From contig NZ_LR134384.1 in NCBI RefSeq assembly GCF_900637655.1, positions 1,922,001 to 1,986,000 of the forward strand: a stretch of 64,000 nucleotides of DNA, read 5' to 3'. The number at the start of each line of letters is the position of its first letter. Within the stretch, counting starts at the first letter, position 1. Below, piece by piece: positions 17,275 through 28,200 of the stretch. Under the pieces are notes generated by a model. It saw only the letters and a list, made by a program, of their open reading frames with translations, searched no databases and was not told the origin of the DNA. The translations under genes and the position numbers were made by a program. The stretch is from Segatella oris. Its GTDB lineage: Bacteria; Bacteroidota; Bacteroidia; Bacteroidales; Bacteroidaceae.

Positions 17275-18567
17275 ATGCTTACACTTAAACTCATCAGTGA
17301 GGAAACTGAACGTGTGATTAAAGGCCTGGAGAAAAAGCACTTTGAAGGTGCTCGTGAGGCTGTAGAAAAAGTTTTAGAATACGACAAAATCCGTCGTGAG
17401 GCTCAGCAGAAGCTTGACTCCAATAAACAACAACAAAATCAACTGGCTAAGCAGATTGGTGGTTTGATGAAAGAAGGCAAGAAAGAAGAAGCCGAAAAAA
17501 TCAAGAACACTGTTGCTGAATTGAAAGCTACCGACAAGGCACTCCAAGAAATCATGGACAAGGCACAGGGGGATATGACGCAGACACTCCTTGACATTCC
17601 AAACATTCCAAACGACAGAGTTCCGGAAGGCAAAGATGCAAGTAGCAATGTTGTTATCAAAGAAGATATCACTAACATGCCTCAATTGGGCGATGATGCC
17701 CTCTGCCATTGGGACTTGTTGAAGAAATATAATCTCGTAAACTTCGACCTCGGGGTGAAGATTACGGGGGCAGGTTTCCCAGTATATATCGGCAAAATGG
17801 CACGTTTCCAGCGTGCACTCGAAGCTTTCTTCCTTGATGAAGCACGCAAATCAGGCTATGTAGAAATCCAACCTCCTTATGTTGTCAATGAAGCTTCGGG
17901 CTTGGGCACAGGTCAGCTTCCTGACAAGGAAGGTCAGATGTATCATGCCAATCTCGACAACCTTTTCTTGATCCCTACAGCTGAAGTCCCCGTGACCAAT
18001 ATCTTCAGAGACGAGATTCTTGACGAGAAAGATCTGCCTATCAAGCATTGTGCCTACTCTGCTTGTTTCCGTCGTGAAGCAGGAAGCTATGGTAAAGATG
18101 TGCGTGGACTGAACCGTCTACATCAGTTTGACAAGGTTGAGATTGTTCGTATCGATACTCCCGAACATTCTTATCAGTCATGGCAGGAGATGCTCGATCA
18201 TGTGGAAGGTTTGCTGAAAAAACTTGAATTACCTTACCACTTGCTTCTACTTTGTGGCGGTGATATGAGTTTCACATCAAGCATCTGCGTAGATTTTGAA
18301 ACCTATTCAGCAGCCCAGCACCGCTGGTTGGAGGTTTCATCGGTTTCAAACTTTGAGAGCTATCAGGCTAACCGCCTGCATTGTCGCTATCGTCATGCAG
18401 AGGACAAGAAGATTGAACTCTGTCACACACTGAATGGTTCGGCTCTTGCTTTACCACGTATTGTTGCTACAATTCTGGAGAACAACCAGACCCCACAAGG
18501 TATTCGTGTGCCCAGAGTGCTCGTACCTTATTGTGGTTTCGAATATCTTGATGACAAGAACGATTAA
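17275..18567 (+). CDS. serS: Serine--tRNA ligase
   Basis: Charges tRNA-Ser (and tRNA-Sec where present). The N-terminal coiled-coil arm, about residues 25-100, is rich in K/E/Q (KLDSNKQQQNQLAKQI). The class II core carries motif 2 (CFRREAGSYGKDVRGLNRLHQF) and motif 3 (NGSALALPRIVATILENNQ). Length 430 is normal. Own promoter and terminator. The serine dehydratase at the window start is unrelated in operon terms. Confidence 0.97.
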   Translation: MLTLKLISEETERVIKGLEKKHFEGAREAVEKVLEYDKIRREAQQKLDSNKQQQNQLAKQIGGLMKEGKKEEAEKIKNTVAELKATDKALQEIMDKAQGDMTQTLLDIPNIPNDRVPEGKDASSNVVIKEDITNMPQLGDDALCHWDLLKKYNLVNFDLGVKITGAGFPVYIGKMARFQRALEAFFLDEARKSGYVEIQPPYVVNEASGLGTGQLPDKEGQMYHANLDNLFLIPTAEVPVTNIFRDEILDEKDLPIKHCAYSACFRREAGSYGKDVRGLNRLHQFDKVEIVRIDTPEHSYQSWQEMLDHVEGLLKKLELPYHLLLLCGGDMSFTSSICVDFETYSAAQHRWLEVSSVSNFESYQANRLHCRYRHAEDKKIELCHTLNGSALALPRIVATILENNQTPQGIRVPRVLVPYCGFEYLDDKND

Positions 18568-18577
18568 TACATAAGGA

Positions 18578-18619
18578 AATCAGTATTGTTGAGTGTAACA
18601 GCTTTTCAATACTGATTTT
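18578..18619 (+). terminator. Terminator of serS
   Basis: AATCAGTATTG and CAATACTGATT form an 11-bp stem around an 18-base loop, followed by a short T-rich stretch. Confidence 0.65.
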
Positions 18620-18667
18620 CTACCTTTCAGGCGAACTATTACACACAAAAACATTATCTAATCTTCC

Positions 18668-20971
18668 ATGAACAAAATCATTTCAAAAAGACAGTTTTCC
18701 GAGAAGGTGTTCTGTTTCGACATTGAAGCACCACTGATAGCCCAGAGCCGACGCGCAGGAAACTTTGTTATTGTCAGAGTAGACAAGAACAGTGAGCGTA
18801 TGCCTTTAACCATTGCTGACGCTGATAAAGTGCGGGGAACTATCAAACTTGTTGTACAGAAAGTTGGACTTTCATCTACCAAACTTTGCAACCTCAATGA
18901 AGGTGATGATGTGGCCGATGTGGTAGGACCATTAGGAAATCCCACACATATTGAGAATTTCGGTACAGTCATCTGTGCAGGAGGTGGTGTTGGCGTGGCC
19001 CCCATGCTTCCTATTATCCGTGCATTGAAGGAGGCAGGCAACCGTGTTCTATCTGTTTTGGCAGGTCGTAATAAAGACTTGATTATACTCGAAGACGAAG
19101 TAAGGGCTTCAAGTGACCAAACGATAATCATGACCGATGATGGAAGTTATGGTGAGAAAGGTGTTGTTACTGTGGGTATCGAGAAACTGATACAACAGGA
19201 ACATATTGATAAAGCATTTGCCATCGGTCCACCCATCATGATGAAGTTCTGCTGTCTTCTCACTCAGAAATACAATATCCCAACCGATGTTTCACTGAAT
19301 ACCATCATGGTTGACGGTACAGGTATGTGTGGCGCTTGCCGTCTGACAATTGGAGGAAAGACAAAATTTGTCTGTATAGATGGGCCTGAATTTGACGGTG
19401 CATTGGTCGACTGGGATGAGATGTTCAAGCGCATGGGCACTTTCAAAGCCGTGGAAAAGGAAGAAATGGAGCATTATCAAGAACATCTCTGCCTACCTGA
19501 GATAGAGCCTTCTACCCAATCAGCATCTCCTATCCCTCTCCCCAAGCACACTCCTCTGCCCCAGCAGGAACCTCTCAAAGCTAAGGACCGGGTGAAAATT
19601 CCACGTGTCCGTATGCCCGAACTCGACCCAGCTTATCGTGCAACAACACGATTAGAAGAGGTCAATCAAGGTTTGACTGCAGAAATGGCTATGCGCGAAG
19701 CCCAACGATGTCTCGACTGTAAGCACCCAAGCTGTGTGGAAGGCTGCCCCGTAAACATAAACATACCAGGCTTTATCAAGCAGATTGAAAAGGGCGAATT
19801 TATTGAGGCAGCCCGCATTCTCAAGCAAACTTCTGCCCTTCCAGCTGTTTGTGGTCGAGTATGTCCACAGGAAAAGCAGTGTGAAAGTCGATGCATACAC
19901 CACAAAATGAATAGCCAACCTGTTGCCATTGGATATTTGGAACGCTTTGCCGCAGACTACGAACGCGAGAGTGGACAAACTGTTTTGCCGGAAATGGTAG
20001 CCTCAAACGGCATCAAAGTGGCTGTAGTTGGCTCGGGCCCATCAGGACTTAGCTTTGCCGGTGACATGGCAAAGAATGGTTTTGACGTTTATGTGTTCGA
20101 GGCTCTGCACGAGATTGGCGGCGTATTGAAATATGGCATCCCCGAATTCCGTCTGCCCAACCGCATCGTAGAGGCAGAGATTGACAATCTTCGCAAGATG
20201 GGTGTACACTTCCAAACAGATATTATCATAGGTAAAACTATCAGTATAGCCGAACTGAAAGCCAAAGGTTTCCAAGGAATCTTTGTTGGTTCAGGGGCTG
20301 GATTGCCTAATTTCATGGACATTCCTGGCGAGAACGCGCTGAATATCATGTCGAGCAATGAATATCTGACTCGTGTAAACCTCATGGATGCAGCCAATCC
20401 TCATACCGACACTCCTATCAACTTAGGCAAGAAAGTCCTCGTTGTGGGTGGCGGAAATACAGCCATGGACTCCTGCCGTACAGCTAAACGATTAGGCGCT
20501 GATGTCACTTTGGTCTACCGGCGCAGTGAAGCTGAGATGCCAGCCCGCATTGAAGAGGTGAAACATGCCAAGGAGGAAGGCATTCAATTCCTTACACTTC
20601 ACAATCCGAAAGAATATCTGACAGATGACAATGGAGCCGTAAAAGCAGCCATTCTTGATGTCATGCAACTCGGAGAACCCGATCAAAGTGGACGCAGAAG
20701 GCCAGAAACAACAGGGCAAACAATCACGATAGCATGTGACCAAGTGATAGTAGCAGTGGGCGTTTCGCCTAATCCTTTAGTACCGCAAAGTATGGAAGGG
20801 CTGGCGCTCGGTCGTAAGAATACGATTGCTGTCAACGAACAGATGCAGTCTAACCTGCCCGAAATCTATGCGGGTGGTGACATTGTTCGTGGTGGAGCCA
20901 CGGTTATTTTAGCCATGGGTGATGGCCGACGTGCAGCTGAAAACATGGCCAAACAACTGACAAAGAGCTAA
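18668..20971 (+). CDS. Fused NfnAB-type NAD(P)H/ferredoxin oxidoreductase (DHODB electron-transfer subunit plus GltA-like subunit)
   Basis: Flavin and iron-sulfur enzyme of 767 residues. Residues 1-270 are the PyrK/SudB-like part: an FAD domain, an NAD domain (GGGVGVAPMLPIIRAL) and a 2Fe-2S site (MCGACRLTIGGKTKFVC). Residues about 300-767 are the GltA/SudA-like part with 4Fe-4S ligands (CLDCKHPSCVEGCPV; CGRVCPQEKQCESRC), an FAD GSGPSGL motif near 457 and a second NAD(P) motif GGGNTAMDS near 600. NfnA and NfnB are separate chains in the characterised clostridial complex, and the fused form is common in Bacteroidota. Electron bifurcation is inferred; glutamate synthase activity is unlikely because there is no large subunit. 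Confidence 0.9.
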   Translation: MNKIISKRQFSEKVFCFDIEAPLIAQSRRAGNFVIVRVDKNSERMPLTIADADKVRGTIKLVVQKVGLSSTKLCNLNEGDDVADVVGPLGNPTHIENFGTVICAGGGVGVAPMLPIIRALKEAGNRVLSVLAGRNKDLIILEDEVRASSDQTIIMTDDGSYGEKGVVTVGIEKLIQQEHIDKAFAIGPPIMMKFCCLLTQKYNIPTDVSLNTIMVDGTGMCGACRLTIGGKTKFVCIDGPEFDGALVDWDEMFKRMGTFKAVEKEEMEHYQEHLCLPEIEPSTQSASPIPLPKHTPLPQQEPLKAKDRVKIPRVRMPELDPAYRATTRLEEVNQGLTAEMAMREAQRCLDCKHPSCVEGCPVNINIPGFIKQIEKGEFIEAARILKQTSALPAVCGRVCPQEKQCESRCIHHKMNSQPVAIGYLERFAADYERESGQTVLPEMVASNGIKVAVVGSGPSGLSFAGDMAKNGFDVYVFEALHEIGGVLKYGIPEFRLPNRIVEAEIDNLRKMGVHFQTDIIIGKTISIAELKAKGFQGIFVGSGAGLPNFMDIPGENALNIMSSNEYLTRVNLMDAANPHTDTPINLGKKVLVVGGGNTAMDSCRTAKRLGADVTLVYRRSEAEMPARIEEVKHAKEEGIQFLTLHNPKEYLTDDNGAVKAAILDVMQLGEPDQSGRRRPETTGQTITIACDQVIVAVGVSPNPLVPQSMEGLALGRKNTIAVNEQMQSNLPEIYAGGDIVRGGATVILAMGDGRRAAENMAKQLTKS

Positions 20972-20993
20972 AATAAGAATACCATAAAGGCCA

Positions 20994-21017
20994 AAAAGAC
21001 TTGAAAAGCAGTCTTTT
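20994..21017 (+). terminator. Terminator after the Nfn-like gene
   Basis: AAAAGACT and AGTCTTTT form an 8-bp stem with an 8-base loop, 22 bp past the stop; the stem itself ends in TTTT. Confidence 0.65.
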
Positions 21018-21415
21018 CCAAAAGAATAAAACAAAATAAAACTCAAGGAAAATATAACTTTTCAAGTCGCTCTATTGATAAAACCTCTCTAAAATACCAA
21101 GGGGCAGACAAACAACCATATCGTATAACTTCTTTTTATATTTGAACAAGTAAGAGATTATAAACAAAAGAAAGTTGCAAGGCAAGCAGGAGCTATGAAA
21201 AGAAGACTTCTCCTATTGCCTTAACACACAAAACTTCCTATGTAAAAAAAATCACTATTTTTAGGGATTGTATATCCTGACTGTCTTCCATACCTTTGCT
21301 CAATAGAAAGATATTCATTCTTTTGTACACTCTATGATACTGTGTATTTCTTTTCGCTTAAAGATATAGATGAATAATTCCCACTTTCCACATTGACAAC
21401 AATAAAATAGAATAT
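21018..21415. other. Gene-free interval
   Basis: About 400 bp of A/T-rich sequence before the methyltransferase gene. I see no coding frame, RNA gene or clear promoter in it. Confidence 0.4.
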
Positions 21416-22231
21416 ATGGTTAAAAGTAAACTTACAAATGTATCTGAGACCATGCTGATAACGCTATGGGCAAAGGCTGAAGAAACCAAACGTGCGGATG
21501 CTCTGCTGCATGATGAAAAGGCAGTAGAAATTATGGAGAAAATAGAATATGATTTTTCCAAGTTCAACAAGGCAAAATTCTCACAGGCAGGATGCTGTGT
21601 CAGGGCGAGCCTAATTGATGCAGAAATCCGAGATTTCCTCTATAATCATCCAGACGCAGTAGTTATCCAACTGGGAGCCGGTATAGATGCACGGTATGAA
21701 CGACTTCATCGTCCGTCAGTAACACACTGGTACGACTTGGATATTGAGGATGCTATCAGACTACGTCGCCAGTTGTTGTCTGAAAGTGAACGAAACACCT
21801 ATATAACATCTTCCATGTTTGATTATGGTTGGACAGAAATCGTGAAATCCCATGAAAAACCAATCCTCATCATCATTGAAGGTGTATTGATGTACTTTGA
21901 ACCAGAAAAGATAAAGGCCTTTTTTCGTGAACTTTGCACCCGCTTCGACAATGCTACCATAGTGTTCGACATGTTAGCTTTCGCTTTGGTTGGCCATTCC
22001 AGACAGCATGATTCTCTACGGAAAGTAGATAAAGACATAGAATTCAAATGGTCACTGCTAAACACAAGGGATATGGAAGCATGGAATCCAAAGATAAAGC
22101 TCGAAAAAGAATTCTACATGAGCAAATACGATCATGGGCGTTTTCCTTTCATTTTCAGAATGCTCTATAAAATTCCTTATTTCTTCCGCCATTACAACCA
22201 GCGTGTGATAAAACTGGTCATTAAGACATGA
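21416..22231 (+). CDS. LCM-type class I SAM-dependent methyltransferase
   Basis: 271 residues, related to the leucine carboxyl methyltransferase / TcmP O-methyltransferase family. The SAM-binding motif is VVIQLGAGIDARYERL near residue 80, the acidic loop WYDLDIEDAIRLRR follows near residue 103, and IIIEGVLMYFEPEKIK near residue 155 is the conserved post-II motif. The N-terminal SETMLITLWAKAEETKRADALLHDEKA segment is also typical. No biosynthetic cluster surrounds it, so the substrate cannot be named. It stands alone. Confidence 0.85.
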   Translation: MVKSKLTNVSETMLITLWAKAEETKRADALLHDEKAVEIMEKIEYDFSKFNKAKFSQAGCCVRASLIDAEIRDFLYNHPDAVVIQLGAGIDARYERLHRPSVTHWYDLDIEDAIRLRRQLLSESERNTYITSSMFDYGWTEIVKSHEKPILIIIEGVLMYFEPEKIKAFFRELCTRFDNATIVFDMLAFALVGHSRQHDSLRKVDKDIEFKWSLLNTRDMEAWNPKIKLEKEFYMSKYDHGRFPFIFRMLYKIPYFFRHYNQRVIKLVIKT

Positions 22232-22354
22232 GTTTAATATAAACTCTATACTATTGTCTTTCTTTTGTCAATGATATCACATATCCATTGACAGTCTCTT
22301 AGTAGTATTTGTATATTTCTTTATTGATTACAAAATGTTTTGTACAACATGGTA

Positions 22355-22385
22355 TTGTGGGAATATATTCTTTTTACTACCTTTG
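22355..22385 (+). promoter_or_regulatory. Promoter of the calycin-like secreted protein
   Basis: TTG at 22355-22357, 20 bp, then TACCTTTG at 22378-22385, 29 bp before the ATG. Confidence 0.65.
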
Positions 22386-22413
22386 CAGACTGTAAACAAT
22401 ATAATTCAAAAAC

Positions 22414-23037
22414 ATGACACAAATTTTCAAAAAATCAATCCTTTCTGCCATTCTGCTCATCCAGACAGGCCTGATGATGGCACAAGATGTTCCGGAAAAG
22501 CTACTTGGTGTTTATAAAGGAAAAGCTACCACTACACTAATTATCAACGAAGGAGAAACTAAAAAGCAAGAAGCAGAGAAAGTCTTTGATGTAGAAATTA
22601 TCAAGACTGGAAATGACACGAAGTTAGTACTGAAAGACTTTAAATTAGGAGATGATGAATTCAAAGAAATTCCATTCCATGGATTAGGATGCTACTATGA
22701 AGAAGGGAAAAAGCGTTGGAATATTTTTACCGAGTCCCCTCTCTCTGGTGAAAAGCTTGAGACAAAAGCCAAAAAGCAGGTAACGCTTGGGGGATTTATA
22801 GACGATAACTACAGTTTTGTATACGAAGATGGTAGGATTGAACTAACCTTTGAAATCTTCTCCGATAAGGCAAAGATATACAAACAGGAATTCAAAGGCA
22901 AGAATACGACAACAAATATCAAGAGCCTCCGTGCCAAGAAGCTTACCAATAGTATAGTCTATGATCTTTCTGGCCGACGTGTACACCAGCCGAAAAAAGG
23001 CTTATACATCATCAATGGCAAGAAGATTGTCAAATAA
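22414..23037 (+). CDS. Secreted calycin-like protein with short type IX-like C-terminal tail
   Basis: 207 residues. Signal peptide MTQIFKKSILSAILLIQTGLMMA. Residues 27-170 look like the lipocalin-type beta barrel found in Bacteroidota (LLGVYKGKATTTLIINEGE; DGRIELTFEIF). The last 28 residues (IVYDLSGRRVHQPKKGLYII then NGKKIVK) match the short sorting tail of many Prevotella secreted proteins, suggesting export through a type IX-related route. The ligand is unknown. Confidence 0.75.
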   Translation: MTQIFKKSILSAILLIQTGLMMAQDVPEKLLGVYKGKATTTLIINEGETKKQEAEKVFDVEIIKTGNDTKLVLKDFKLGDDEFKEIPFHGLGCYYEEGKKRWNIFTESPLSGEKLETKAKKQVTLGGFIDDNYSFVYEDGRIELTFEIFSDKAKIYKQEFKGKNTTTNIKSLRAKKLTNSIVYDLSGRRVHQPKKGLYIINGKKIVK

Positions 23038-23086
23038 TCCCTTCCCTATTGATAGGCAGAAAAAACGTTCTACCTATTACTTCATA

Positions 23087-23130
23087 AGAGTTGGCTCCAC
23101 CTACCTCTACAATATTGATGGGCCAACTCT
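23087..23130 (+). terminator. Hairpin after the calycin-like gene
   Basis: AGAGTTGGC pairs with GCCAACTCT across a 26-base loop. No T run follows, so it may be only a stable 3' end. Confidence 0.45.
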
Positions 23131-23257
23131 ATTATTAAAGAGACTTAACAAACCTCTCTAAAGATACTTTCTATAAGTATTTTCAAGCAATACTTCATAG
23201 AATTCTAAAAAGAAGAACTCATCTAACCAATGCAAATACACAAAATAGAGGCATGAC

Positions 23258-24160
23258 TTATGAATTCGACTCTTCGCCATTCCACCTTCTGATATAATCC
23301 CTGCATTCTTCCATGAGCCATTTAGGTGTGCTCGTTGCACCGCAGATACCGACGGTCTTTGCGCCATTGAACCATTGCATATCAATTTCATCAGCACTTT
23401 CTACCTGATGACTGTTGGCATTGACACTCTGACATTCTTTAAAAAGCACCTTGCCATTTGAACTTTTCCTTCCTGCCACAAACACCACAACATCGTGCTT
23501 ACTGGCGAAATTCGCTATATTAGGCATACGATTAGCCACCTGCCGGCAGATGGTATCAAAGCTCTTGAACTCGGCTTCGGGCGAGATATGCGACTGTATA
23601 TAGTCAATGATATGATGAAATTCGTCAAGGCTCTTCGTCGTCTGTGAGTAGAGATAGATGCTGCGATTGAAGTCGAGTTTCTTCACATCATCAAACTTTT
23701 CTATCACAATGGCTCTGCTATGTGTCTGCCCGACAAGGCCAAGAACCTCGGCATGACCATTCTTTCCGAAGATCACAATCTGCCTGTCTGCATCTTCTTT
23801 ATGTTCTGGAATATCAGTTCCTTCTTCGTATTGCTTCTTGATACGTTTCTGAAGCTGTAATACCACAGGGCATGTGGCATCGATAATCTCAATGTTATTC
23901 CTACGCGCCAGTTCGTAAGTTTCAGGCGGTTCACCATGTGCACGCAACAACACTTTCACGTCATGAAGCTCGCGCAATTGGTCATGATTAATGGTAACGA
24001 GTCCGTTTTCGTGGAGTCTTTCCACCTCCATGCTGTTGTGTACAATGTCTCCAAGACAGTAGAGTGTACCCCCTTTGGCCAATTCTTCCTCGGCTTTCTT
24101 GATGGCTGTGGTCACGCCAAAACAGAAACCACTGCCATTGTCAATTTCTATCTGTAGCAT
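23258..24160 (-). CDS. ispH: 4-hydroxy-3-methylbut-2-enyl diphosphate reductase
   Basis: Last step of the non-mevalonate isoprenoid pathway, producing IPP and DMAPP. The three iron-sulfur cysteines are in GSGFCFGV (residue 13), DATCPVV and the C-terminal FDTICRQVANR stretch. RAHGEPP holds a substrate-binding His, and GATSTPKWL is the C-terminal signature. Length 300 is normal. The ATG directly follows the DUF1573 stop with no gap, so translation is likely coupled. Confidence 0.95.
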   Translation of the reverse strand: MLQIEIDNGSGFCFGVTTAIKKAEEELAKGGTLYCLGDIVHNSMEVERLHENGLVTINHDQLRELHDVKVLLRAHGEPPETYELARRNNIEIIDATCPVVLQLQKRIKKQYEEGTDIPEHKEDADRQIVIFGKNGHAEVLGLVGQTHSRAIVIEKFDDVKKLDFNRSIYLYSQTTKSLDEFHHIIDYIQSHISPEAEFKSFDTICRQVANRMPNIANFASKHDVVVFVAGRKSSNGKVLFKECQSVNANSHQVESADEIDMQWFNGAKTVGICGATSTPKWLMEECRDYIRRWNGEESNS

Positions 24161-25222
24161 TTACCTTACATTAATTTTAATAACCACCTTGCCCCTATCG
24201 GGATCATTGGTAATCATGAGTATTCGAAGAGTACGCTTGGGCTCCTTAATTTGGTCGGCAATGGCTGTCACCTTGAGTTTAGCCTGCCCGCCTGGTTCTA
24301 TCTTCGTCTTGTTCAACGAAATTTCCAAACCATTGGAGAACATCTGCAAATTGCGCACTTCCAAAGGTGAGCGCCCCGTGTTAGTAAGTTCTATCTCTCC
24401 TTTAATTCGCTTTCGCCCATTGAAACTTCCCAAATCGAGACTGTCTGCAGAGAGTCTCAGCTTGGGGGCAAGTGCCAGCTCTTGTTCTGTCATACGCCGG
24501 AAAGCAGGAAGCAAAATGGTTGAAACCTGAAGTTGTTTCTGTTCAGAAACCTTATCCCCCGGTGCAAAACCAAGGTAGATATTGGTTTGAGTCAGTCCGA
24601 AATCACGTAGATTTCGTGAGTCAAGATGAAGCACAGCCGTCCCCGAATGATGCGGAGCAATACGCGAAGGCGACATCTCTGCGGTCAGATAACTCGGCAA
24701 ATGCATGAATACAGGCTGTGCCACTTGATTGGAATTGTTGAAGATATGTATCTTCTTCAACGGTCGGTCACCACGGTTCACATCGTCAAACTCAATATCG
24801 TTTACATCTACTTTCAGGTCACCGAGCGTAAAATCATACGTCCCCATGAAATCCTTAATCTCGCTGACCACTACACCTTGCATCGTCAGCACAAGCGGTT
24901 CTTTGCCCACATTACTGTATATGGCTACCTGCTTATGGAAATGTCCGAGTGTCTGGGCATCATAAACAGCACTCACCGTGAAGTCCTTACCTACCCCGAC
25001 TGTCTCCGGAAAAGAAGCCGTCGTACACCCACAACTTGTCTTTACATCTTGAATTCGCAAGGTCTTAAAGCCTTTATTCTTCAGTTTGAACTCTGCCTTG
25101 ACAGGCTGTTTGAAGAGCACTTGCCCCACATTAATAACTTTCTGGTTGGCATTGATACGCTGGGCATGTGCAGAAAGCGTTGCACTGAACAGCATGCAGC
25201 CTATTAAAATCTTATTTTTCAT
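24161..25222 (-). CDS. Secreted DUF1573 domain protein
   Basis: 353 residues. Signal peptide MKNKILIGCMLFSATLSAHA. Tandem immunoglobulin-like beta domains: the first is DUF1573 (KNKGFKTLRIQDVKTSCGCT, with its CGC near residue 67), and two more follow, with repeats such as ELTNTGRSPLEVRNLQMFSN. Likely periplasmic or outer-membrane associated; function unknown. It overlaps the end of the alpha-2-macroglobulin gene by 11 bp and abuts ispH. Confidence 0.85.
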   Translation of the reverse strand: MKNKILIGCMLFSATLSAHAQRINANQKVINVGQVLFKQPVKAEFKLKNKGFKTLRIQDVKTSCGCTTASFPETVGVGKDFTVSAVYDAQTLGHFHKQVAIYSNVGKEPLVLTMQGVVVSEIKDFMGTYDFTLGDLKVDVNDIEFDDVNRGDRPLKKIHIFNNSNQVAQPVFMHLPSYLTAEMSPSRIAPHHSGTAVLHLDSRNLRDFGLTQTNIYLGFAPGDKVSEQKQLQVSTILLPAFRRMTEQELALAPKLRLSADSLDLGSFNGRKRIKGEIELTNTGRSPLEVRNLQMFSNGLEISLNKTKIEPGGQAKLKVTAIADQIKEPKRTLRILMITNDPDRGKVVIKINVR

Positions 25223-28200
25223 TATTCAATTTAATCGCTTTGTCACGTCCGCCAAACTCAGGACTATATGTGCAGCGTGCAGTGCAAGTGCCACTCATAT
25301 ATGAGCCTTCGCGGTCAATATAATATTCTGTTTCAATCGTATGAGTTCCTTTTGAAAGGCAATCGAAGTAGTAACTCGTCGTGCGGTCGCCGGGAGCATA
25401 GTAATATTCCCAGCCATAACCACTAACTTGATTGACGGGTTCAAGACAAGCAGGGCGTTTATCAGTGACTTCAACAAAGTCATAATCGCGGTCGGCTTTA
25501 AGCGTGATACGCACTTTAACCTTGTCACCCACTTTGAATTTACGAGCATTGACAACCTTTCCATTGGCATCAACAAGCTGACGGACTACGCTAAGTTGTG
25601 TAGACTGACTGTCAATGTCCTTGATATTCTGGTCATATTCAGCATAAACGGCTCCCCAACTGATGTTGGTCGAAGTCTTCTCCGCAGTCAACACACCAAA
25701 CTTCTTACCACTCTTTTCTGCCTCCACAAGGGCACGTCCGGCTGTAGCCTCTGTTGTGTTAAGTTTTTCGCCATTGAGTTTCAGCACCGTATTGGCACCA
25801 TAGTTCGTGAGACTTTCCTTTGTTTCACCTTGCATGAAGGCATAAACAGCATTCACACAATTAATCGGAGTGTCCCAACTTTGTGTGCGTTTGCTCTGCA
25901 ACAACCAGCGTTGCATCTCGCTGATAGTTTGTTTGTCATCGGGAGTAACGGTTTTCAGTGCCTCTATGACAGCCACCTCTGTCGGTATGCGATAGTCAAA
26001 CCATGAATAATGTGCACGCTGTGTATCAAAATAACGCCCCATTTCGTCAGAGTAGACGGTGTATTGTTTAAGGCTTTCAAGGTGTTCCTTGGCTAATTTC
26101 ATATTTCCGCTACGACTCAGAATGACACTCATCATAGCCTTTCCATAGATGCTGAACAGCGTATGATGCTTCTCAACAAGCCCTAATAGATATCTGTTGT
26201 CGGCATTATTGAGATTCTCTTTTCTCAGAGCACATATATAAAGATATTGCATGTCGGTCTCAGACGGCAGCAGGTTTCTATAGCCTTTGGTCTCCATTTT
26301 CTTGAGTTCAACAACATGTTTCCTTATTTCTCCGGCCATGAACTTCATACTGTTGTCTAACAATTTCTTTGTCGCCTGCTGCTCTCCTATCATCATATTG
26401 AGACGTTGCAGCGTTTCAGCTACGCCCACGGTGATATACAACGAACCTCGCATTCCTGGCCACCAAGAAAACGAACCATCGGCAAGCTGCAACTGACGCA
26501 GTGCGAAAAGAGCCTCTTCCTTATAGCTGTTCATCACGGCTACAGAGTCTTGTTGCCCTGCCAACTGCATCAAGTGAGCCGACAAACTGTTGGCATAATA
26601 CTTGGCTGCAAGGCTGATGGCATCCTTTGTCGATGCATGGGCAACTGTTGGAAGAGCCTCTATCATCATCCATGCAGGATTGTTCGTATAACTTATTTTC
26701 AGTTTATTCTTCTCTTCCTTGACAGGGAATAGCTTATCAACATCAATGGTCTTCGTGCCCGGTTCGTTCTGACTGAATGCCAAAGTGGTTACCACGTGCT
26801 CCTTATCAGAAAGAATGGGCAACAGATGTTGTTCGCCATCACTGAAAGACTGACCATTAACCACCATGCGACAAACCACAGCATCAAGATCGCAGCCCAT
26901 GGTACGAAGCTGCAAAGGCTCAAAAGTAAAGGCAACTGATGCCGTGGCATTGGGGGCCAACGTCAGTTTCTTTGCCTCAGAGAAAAGTTGCTTTCCTGTC
27001 TTTGGATCAAGTATCAGCATCTCTACCTGTCCACTTTGCACTTTGCCCGTGGTGTTAACAACACGATTAGAAAGCATTGCCTGGTCGCCCATTCTGACGA
27101 AACGAGGCATGTTGGGCATAATCATTACACTCTTCTTTGCCACAGCTGTAGCTTCAAGCTCAGCGTTATTCATTTCTTTATCGTGTGCCAATCCCAGCAG
27201 ACGCCATGTTGTTACACTCTCCGGAAGCGTGAACTTCAGACTCACATTCCCCTTATTATCGGTCTGCAGTGCAGGGAAGAAAAATGCCGTTTCATTGAAA
27301 TTCTTGCGCAGAGATGTCTGCTTCTGTACAGATTGTTGCGTTTCCCTGTGTTTCTTCGGAACACTATATCCTGTAGTGACAACCTCGTTAAGAACTGCAC
27401 TTAGACTTCCACAAAGCGCATTAGCCACTTCTTCCTTGGCAAGAACCATGCTGCCTGTCATGGAAGACTTTTGCACGGCACGTGATCCACGCACATAAAC
27501 CGTGGGACGAATATAACCGTTGAGCACATAATGTGTAAAGTCGAAAGAACGCACATAGAGTTGTTTCAGTGGCATTTCACCATAGAGACTCATCGCCGCA
27601 AAACTGTTTCCACGCCATTGCATATAAGGTAAATACCAATTGAAACGTACATCTAAGTCCCAATTGTGTGCATAAATATCGTCAAGGCTCATGTCATACA
27701 TCGTTGCCATGAGTTGTGCACGAGCGGGCTTGCCCATTTTATCTGTAATCTGAAGCGTCCATGTTTCCTGTTGTCCCGGCATGAGTTTGTCGCGGAAAGT
27801 AATCCATTTCGTGTGAAGTTCCAATTTCGGTTCGGGACGACGAACAGTTATATCATGGCTATGGAGCACACCATCTTTCACCCAAGCATAAGCCAATGTG
27901 ATGCCGTCATGATATTCTTCCTTATATTTCAAGGCACGTGTGCGCAGTTCATCATTCAGCGTAAAAGTGCCACTTTCAAGCACCTTGCTGCCCGAAAGCA
28001 TGCTATAGTACACCATGACATCATGCCTGCTCGAACCTATCTGCACATAGACAGGCTTGCCATCTTCTCTGAAATGGTCACTGCTCGCATAGAACCAATC
28101 CTCTGCTTCGTCAGCAGGCTTCTTGTCTTTCAACGAGAATACCGTAAACGAACAGTGCAGCGTATCCTCGCCACAGATAGCTTCCAAAGTGTGACGACCA

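Noticed and set aside
18668..20971. Glutamate synthase small subunit
   Set aside because: The C-terminal half is GltA-like but fused to a PyrK/SudB-type half and no large glutamate synthase subunit is nearby; the Nfn type fits better.
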